From contig NZ_JBIWFB010000006.1 of NCBI RefSeq assembly GCF_044762855.1, positions 186,001-250,000 on the forward strand: a stretch of 64,000 nt of DNA. The letters run 5' to 3'. Below the pieces are notes generated by a model. That model searched no databases. It was not told the origin of the DNA and saw nothing but the letters and a program-made list of their open reading frames with translations. Position 1 is the first letter of the stretch. Every line of letters starts with the position of its first letter. A program made the position numbers and the translations under genes. Source of the stretch: Psychrobacillus sp044762855 (lineage in GTDB: Bacteria > Bacillota > Bacilli > Bacillales_A > Planococcaceae). Shown here one piece after another: positions 59,804-64,000 of this stretch.

Positions 59804-60796
59804 TTAAATTTTCCGCGTCGTACTTCTATGAAACACTTTAACAGATTCGGTGATTTGCATGCAACTGTTTTTTTTATTTTCAATCATTTCAATTAATTCG
59901 CGGATGGCCAAATAACCTAGATTTTGTTCAGAAATACTACCGACCGTAGTAAGTTGGATTGAACCGTGGCTACTTAAATCAACATTATCTATTCCAATAA
60001 TACTAATATCCTCTGGAACAATATAATTTTCTTGAATAGCGACGTCTATTAAAAATAAAGCAAGAGAATCTGCACCGGCGCAAATAGCGGTTGGACGATC
60101 TTTCAGGCGCATCAATTTATGAAAAGCATGTGTAATAGATTGCTTAGATGCGTCCGTATTAATGATATATTGTTCGGGTAAGGATAATTTGTAATCTTTC
60201 ATGGCTTGAAGAAATCCAAGGTAACGGTTGTTGAACGTGCTGACAGTCAATGTTCCACCAACCCATGCTATAGCTGTATGACCTTGTTCAATCATATGCT
60301 TTGCTGATAAATAACCGGCTTGGAAATTGTCTATTTCTACAAAATACTCATTATTTTTATGTTTTCGATTATATGTAATAAAAGGGATATCCATTCGGGT
60401 AAGCTTTTCGAATATCGGATCGTCCAATAGTATACATGATAATATTACGCCGTCTACTTTATGTTCAATAGCAGTTGCGTATGCTTCATTTAGCTTTTCA
60501 TCATTCACGAATTGTACATTTACACGATAACCCATTTCATTAGCATAATGAACGATGGCAGATGTTGTGTCAACAAAAAATGGATTATGTAATGGTCCTG
60601 ATAAAAGCGCGATTGTACTGGTTTTATTTTGTACGAGAGAGCGTGCATGACCATTTGGGACATAGTTTAAATCATGGATTGCTTTCATAACTTTATCAAA
60701 GGTAGGTTTTTTAACAAATTCCGGAGAATTTAATACACGTGAAACCGTCGTTTGTGAGACGCCTGCGTGTTTTGCTACATCTTTGGATGATACCAA
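59804..60796 (-). CDS. LacI-family transcriptional regulator
   Basis: 330 residues from a TTG behind tagggggt. N-terminal helix-turn-helix SSKDVAKHAGVSQTTVSRVLN followed by the hinge, then a periplasmic-binding-protein-like ligand domain (STIALLSGPLHNPFF, DGVILSC, CAGADSLALF, ISIIGIDNVDLSS). It lies upstream of the permease-ALDH-ADH genes and is flanked by three operator-like palindromes, so it most likely controls them and the divergent thioesterase gene. Ligand unknown. Confidence 0.92.
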   Translation of the reverse strand: MVSSKDVAKHAGVSQTTVSRVLNSPEFVKKPTFDKVMKAIHDLNYVPNGHARSLVQNKTSTIALLSGPLHNPFFVDTTSAIVHYANEMGYRVNVQFVNDEKLNEAYATAIEHKVDGVILSCILLDDPIFEKLTRMDIPFITYNRKHKNNEYFVEIDNFQAGYLSAKHMIEQGHTAIAWVGGTLTVSTFNNRYLGFLQAMKDYKLSLPEQYIINTDASKQSITHAFHKLMRLKDRPTAICAGADSLALFLIDVAIQENYIVPEDISIIGIDNVDLSSHGSIQLTTVGSISEQNLGYLAIRELIEMIENKKNSCMQITESVKVFHRSTTRKI

Positions 60797-60974
60797 AACA
60801 GTTACCCCCTAGTATTTGCTATTGTTGCTTTTAGTTGATTATACAATTATTTTTACAACGTTGCTAACTATACTTTAAATACTCTTAAAGTAAAATAACG
60901 TTAAGGTAGACGCAGTATTCCATTATTCATCCTAGTGGTTTATTAATTTATGTTTGAATATTCGAAAAAGTTTA

Positions 60975-61004
60975 TTGACATTTCGTTAGGGGAAGGAGTA
61001 TATT
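60975..61004 (+). promoter_or_regulatory. Sigma-A promoter of the thioesterase gene
   Basis: TTGACA (60975-60980) and TATATT (60999-61004), spacer 18. About 145 bases upstream of the GTG start. The LacI-type palindrome at 61030-61043 would be about +19 to +32 from this promoter. Confidence 0.65.
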
Positions 61005-61029
61005 TTCATTGTAAGCACTATCTACTTAA

Positions 61030-61043
61030 TGCATACGTAGTCA
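61030..61043. promoter_or_regulatory. Third LacI-type operator
   Basis: TGCATACGTAGTCA shares the TGNNTACGTANNCA core with both operators at 59706-59765. It lies just downstream of the 60975-61004 promoter, a position where a repressor blocks transcription. Confidence 0.65.
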
Positions 61044-61149
61044 TTTTCAATAAAACATAGAATGGAACTAATTGTGAATGAGGAGTTAGTGCTAGGAACA
61101 ATTTAGGAAAATCTATAGAAATGAAAATATTGCAAAGGGGATAGTAAGA

Positions 61150-61557
61150 GTGTATAAAACAGTAATTGAACCACGTGTATCTGAAACTGATGGGGTAGGA
61201 CATATTAATAATACAACAGTCCCAGTATGGTTAGAAGCTGGGAGGAATAAGTTATTCGCGTTGTTTAATCCAGATAATAGTTTTAAAAACTGGAAGATGG
61301 TTATTTTGAAAACTACAGTTGAGTATAAACAACAACTATATTTTGGTGCAAATGTCGAGATTAAATGTTGGGTTAAGCGCATTGGTAACTCTAGTCTTGA
61401 ATTGTATGAAGAGATTTGGCAAAAAGGGAAATTAAGCGCAAAAGCGAACACTATTTACGTAAACTATAATATTCAAGAAAACAAAAGCGAAACAATTCCA
61501 ATAGAAATTAGAAATGAGTTAGAAAATCATATGTATGAAGAAGTTTTATGCGAATAG
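61150..61557 (+). CDS. Acyl-CoA thioesterase, 4HBT/YbgC-like hot-dog fold
   Basis: 135 residues from GTG behind aaaggggat. Hot-dog fold pattern: RVSETDGVGHINNTTVPVWLEAGRNKLF, with the catalytic Asp in SETDG, followed by VILKTTVEYKQQLYFGANVEI. It cleaves acyl-CoA thioesters; chain length and partner pathway unknown. Its promoter carries an operator matching those of the neighbouring lacI-controlled operon. Confidence 0.87.
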   Translation: MYKTVIEPRVSETDGVGHINNTTVPVWLEAGRNKLFALFNPDNSFKNWKMVILKTTVEYKQQLYFGANVEIKCWVKRIGNSSLELYEEIWQKGKLSAKANTIYVNYNIQENKSETIPIEIRNELENHMYEEVLCE

Positions 61558-61645
61558 GAAAGTTGCTAACCAATTAGAAAATCATGTAATTGTTAATTTG
61601 ATAGATTACCTACAACATTATTAAAACCATAATCATATATCGCAA

Positions 61646-61692
61646 CATCTCCTATTACGATAATATGTATTAAATTTAGGAGATGCTTTTCT
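61646..61692 (+). terminator. Terminator of the thioesterase gene
   Basis: 9-bp stem catctccta (61646-61654) / taggagatg (61677-61685) followed by CTTTTCTT. The rest of 61558-61910 holds only a short protein-like remnant at about 61755-61850 ending FDLDPTFKIRS, with no start or ribosome binding site. Confidence 0.65.
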
Positions 61693-61910
61693 TATGTCAT
61701 ATCATTACTGAGCGTTTCCATTAGTCAGTGGAAATTCTTTAGCTTTCATTTCTGTGGAATAATCACCATAAGCATTTGTACAAATGCGGAAAAGTAGTTA
61801 ATTTAGGCGGGATATTTGATTTAGATCCAACCTTTAAAATAAGAAGTTAATCTGCTAAGATGACTACTAACGTTACAATATTTAGATGAAAGCCGAAAAG
61901 GGGATTACAA

Positions 61911-62681
61911 ATGTGTTTGATTAATTTTCAATTTCATACTCATCCGAACTATAAACTAATCGTAGCAGCAAATCGAGATGAATTTTATGATCGAAAAGCG
62001 GAACCTGCACATTTTTGGAAGGATGCTCCTAACTTATTGGCTGGTCGAGATTTAGTTGGTTTAGGGACTTGGCTAGGTATGACAAAAGAAGGAAAATTTG
62101 CTGCATTAACAAATTACCGCGATCCATCCGCAGTAGGGAGTGGGAAAGTTTCTCGTGGTGAAATTGTGCAGAAGTTTTTGGTAGGTAGTCTTTCGTCAAA
62201 AGAGTATCTTCAATCACTGAACAGGGACAAAGAAAAGTACAGTGGATTCAACGTGATTATAGGGGATGCTGAAAAGCTTTACTATTATAATAATATTGAG
62301 GGAGAAATTACAGAGATTATCCCAGGAACACATGGATTGAGCAATAAGTTTTTGAACACAGCATGGCCAAAAGTAGAGAAGGGAAGAGAAAGTTTGAAGG
62401 CATATAGCTCAAGTAAAATGGAGCTCGATGTGGATGAATTATTTACAATGATGACTGATTCGGAAGTTGCTCGGGATGAGGAGTTACCAAATACAGGGGT
62501 TGGTGTTGAACTTGAGCGTCAATTGTCACCATTATTTATCAAAATTCCAAATTACGGAACTAGATGTTCGACCGTGATATTAGTTGATAATAATAACCAT
62601 ATTACCTTTTCAGAACGTACATATACGAACGGAAAATTTTTGAGTGATCAACGTTTTACATTTCAACAAACCCCTTCATAA
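61911..62681 (+). CDS. NRDE-family protein (TANGO2-like)
   Basis: 256 residues. The start MCLINFQFHTHPNYKLIVAANRDEFYDRKAEP has the Cys at position 2 and the NRDE motif of the N-terminal-nucleophile-like NRDE/TANGO2 family, followed by GRDLVGLGTWLGMTKEGKFAALTNYRDP. Eukaryotic relatives affect heme or lipid handling; the bacterial role is not defined. Start behind gaaaaggggat. Single-gene unit. Confidence 0.88.
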   Translation: MCLINFQFHTHPNYKLIVAANRDEFYDRKAEPAHFWKDAPNLLAGRDLVGLGTWLGMTKEGKFAALTNYRDPSAVGSGKVSRGEIVQKFLVGSLSSKEYLQSLNRDKEKYSGFNVIIGDAEKLYYYNNIEGEITEIIPGTHGLSNKFLNTAWPKVEKGRESLKAYSSSKMELDVDELFTMMTDSEVARDEELPNTGVGVELERQLSPLFIKIPNYGTRCSTVILVDNNNHITFSERTYTNGKFLSDQRFTFQQTPS

Positions 62682-62687
62682 AGTTAA

Positions 62688-62730
62688 AAACCATTGCTTT
62701 TCTTTTTATAAAAGAATGGAGCAATGGTTT
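62688..62730 (+). terminator. Terminator between convergent genes
   Basis: 10-bp stem aaaccattgc / gcaatggttt with T-rich loop, just after the NRDE gene and overlapping the end of the minus-strand permease gene. Confidence 0.7.
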
Positions 62731-63754
62731 ATATTTGCTTAGTGGTCGCCAGAGGGATTATTTTTATGACAATAGAAATTAAAAATAGAGATACTTCTAC
62801 GATTAATAGTAGGAGAACAATCCAGCCTAAAAGGTGTAGTACGTGATTATGAAATTCCAAAGGTCTAATTGAGTTTGAAAAGGTGTGCACCATATTGAAT
62901 GTGAAGAAATAAAACATACCGAATGTGAAATTTCTTGCCCATTGGGTGATGTGGTAAGTAAAAAGCCCTTTTCGCCAACCGTATTTATGAATCCTCGCAA
63001 TGCCTCTTGTTATATCGGCTATTTCCACTACGAGGAACAAAACAAATACCATATACCAGACCAATATTATGGAATTGAAAGTAAAATTACCTGATTGAAC
63101 CATAGCTAAACCGGTGATTGAAACGGCACCATGTATAATACAATCTGTATTTTTCCACTCATGAATATCTCGCCATTTTGTAGTAAAACGAATAATAATT
63201 AGAGTGATAGAAAACAGATATAATAAAATGCCTAATGTGATGAAAGCAATAATTAAATCGGGTGTGAAGCTTGTTCCAAAGGTAGTCACCAATAAACCGA
63301 CAATCGATTGTGTACTAACGGTTGAGAGTAGGATCACTCCATGAGTATTTGCAATCTCCTTGTTTACAATAATCGACTTCAGTTGGTGTATACAAAAAAT
63401 AATAAAAATTATCCAGAAAACTAAATTGGCACAAACCAATATTTTAACTAATGGCAGCAGTGCAGGAGCCCGCTGTATGATCAAATCACAGATTACGGAA
63501 GTCGCCGCAATCCAAGTGCCAACACCGAAGCTTTTGATAGGTAAATTAACTAAGTTATTTCTATAATCTCTTTTAAGCAAGGAACGAAAAAAAGCGAAGA
63601 ACATAAACAACCAAGCTAAAACTAAAAGCCCGGATAACGTTAAAGCGAAATGATAATTTAAAAATGGGAATTGATAAATAGCACCAAGGAGAAAGATAGC
63701 AAAGGCCATAATTATTGAACCTGCCGACGCATCAATCATTTTAAAAGAAAACAT
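62729..63754 (-). CDS. TDT/SLAC1-family membrane transporter
   Basis: 341 residues, about ten membrane segments. Pattern resembles the tellurite-resistance/dicarboxylate (TDT, SLAC1) family, with a CIIHGAVSITGLAMVQ segment similar to the pore-lining signature of that family and a conserved FTFGMFYFFTFNM helix. It probably moves a small anion such as malate or nitrate-like species. RBS for the ATG at 63754 is a weak ggagat. Assignment is tentative. Confidence 0.55.
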   Translation of the reverse strand: MFSFKMIDASAGSIIMAFAIFLLGAIYQFPFLNYHFALTLSGLLVLAWLFMFFAFFRSLLKRDYRNNLVNLPIKSFGVGTWIAATSVICDLIIQRAPALLPLVKILVCANLVFWIIFIIFCIHQLKSIIVNKEIANTHGVILLSTVSTQSIVGLLVTTFGTSFTPDLIIAFITLGILLYLFSITLIIIRFTTKWRDIHEWKNTDCIIHGAVSITGLAMVQSGNFTFNSIILVWYMVFVLFLVVEIADITRGIARIHKYGWRKGLFTYHITQWARNFTFGMFYFFTFNMVHTFSNSIRPLEFHNHVLHLLGWIVLLLLIVEVSLFLISIVIKIIPLATTKQI

Positions 63755-63800
63755 ATTATTATCTCCATTGTTAAAGAGTACTTAACTCTAATAATTAGTC

Positions 63801-63844
63801 AAAAAAAAATAACCCATTCAAGAGTTATATACTCGAAAAGGGTT
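63801..63844 (-). terminator. Terminator of the tRNA transcript
   Basis: On the minus strand, AACCC (63844-63840) pairs with GGGTT (63815-63811), with an inner GAGT/ACTC pairing, followed by a run of nine T (63809-63801). It lies 15 bases after the CCA end of tRNA-Gly. Confidence 0.8.
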
Positions 63845-63858
63845 AACAATTAAAATAT

Positions 63859-63932
63859 TGGAGCGGGTGAAGAGAATCGAACTCTCATCATCAGCTTGGA
63901 AGGCTGAGGTTTTACCACTAAACTACACCCGC
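63859..63932 (-). tRNA. tRNA-Gly (anticodon TCC)
   Basis: Cloverleaf on the minus strand: acceptor GCGGGTG / CACCCGC, D arm TAGTTTAGTGGTAAAA, anticodon loop CTTCCAA with TCC, T arm GAGAGTTCGATTCTC, discriminator T and encoded CCA. Confidence 0.95.
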
Positions 63933-63938
63933 ATTACA

Positions 63939-64000
63939 TGGTGGCTCAGGACGGAATCGAACCGCCGACACAAGGATTTTCAGTCCTTTGCTCTACCGAC
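63939..64000 (-). tRNA. tRNA-Phe (anticodon GAA), 5' end outside window
   Basis: Minus-strand cloverleaf: acceptor 3' arm CTGAGCC with ACCA end, T arm CGGCGGTTCGATTCCGTC, anticodon loop CTGAAAA with GAA. The first about 14 bases of the tRNA are cut off by the window edge. Six bases before tRNA-Gly, so the two are probably cotranscribed. Confidence 0.92.

Noticed and set aside
61755..61850. Fur/Zur-like C-terminal remnant (HHKHLYKCGK region)
   Set aside because: Only about 30 protein-like codons with no start and a non-Fur tail; too little to support a pseudogene call.

Overview
The window looks like chromosomal DNA from a low-GC, spore-former-type Firmicute. The Bacillaceae/Planococcaceae side (Psychrobacillus, Sporosarcina or Lysinibacillus-like) is the best guess. 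This rests on AGGAGG-type ribosome binding sites, frequent TTG/GTG starts, a YsnF-type stress protein behind a sigma-B-like promoter, preQ1-I riboswitches in front of the queuosine genes, and tRNA genes with encoded CCA at the right edge. The genus is inference; no rRNA or other marker gene was available to fix it.

Layout, left to right. 1-4351: the end of a PHP phosphoesterase gene and a phosphonate/phosphite-type ABC transporter operon (phnD-phnC-phnE-phnE). 4352-5378: about 1 kb without genes but with a five-copy 21-bp tandem repeat and a 198-bp GC-rich element bounded by 17-bp perfect inverted repeats. 5379-13140: a peptide-uptake operon pairing an M20 deacylase and a P1-family peptidase with a complete Opp/Dpp transporter. 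13161-21593: single genes (Dph6-like ATPase, HpaB-type hydroxylase, YsnF-like stress protein, a 28-codon peptide gene, a MscS channel, a SWIM/SNF2 helicase).

21923-28262 is the most accessory part. It holds a complete plasmid-style partition cassette (an array of GTWTACAA 8-mers, a ParM-like actin, a ParR-like ribbon-helix-helix protein), a truncated polymorphic-toxin fragment, two tandem paralogous sensor kinases, and a graveyard of broken small genes including ankyrin proteins. 28331-33882 follows with a NUDIX hydrolase, a PLD-nuclease/DEAD helicase/DUF3427 protein, a membrane-anchored Mrr-like nuclease, a frameshifted small gene and an alpha/beta hydrolase. This is a candidate DNA-processing or defence locus.

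34182-38301 is a LytS/LytR two-component system next to a CstA-type transporter. A direct repeat with 21-bp spacing upstream of cstA is a good candidate LytTR operator, and by analogy with BtsSR/BtsT the module may sense and import pyruvate. 38316-46540 carries a decayed SAP-domain gene, a histidine phosphatase, an M20D amidohydrolase with an AbgT transporter, an LLM flavin oxidoreductase coupled to an ATP-grasp ligase, a threonine-aldolase-like lyase bracketed by two near-identical long palindromes, and a purine nucleoside phosphorylase. 46803-50384 is a second, paralogous phnDCEE transporter.

50483-53680 is the queuosine-precursor region: a preQ1-I riboswitch before queF, a second preQ1-I riboswitch before queC-queD-queE, and a VUT/YhhQ-type precursor transporter. 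After a small membrane protein, a radical SAM/SPASM protein and a small hypothetical gene, 55621-61557 contains an alcohol dehydrogenase/aldehyde dehydrogenase/permease operon with a LacI-type regulator and three matching operator-like palindromes, plus a divergent thioesterase gene. The right end has an NRDE-family protein, a TDT-type permease and tRNA-Gly and tRNA-Phe (the latter cut by the window edge).
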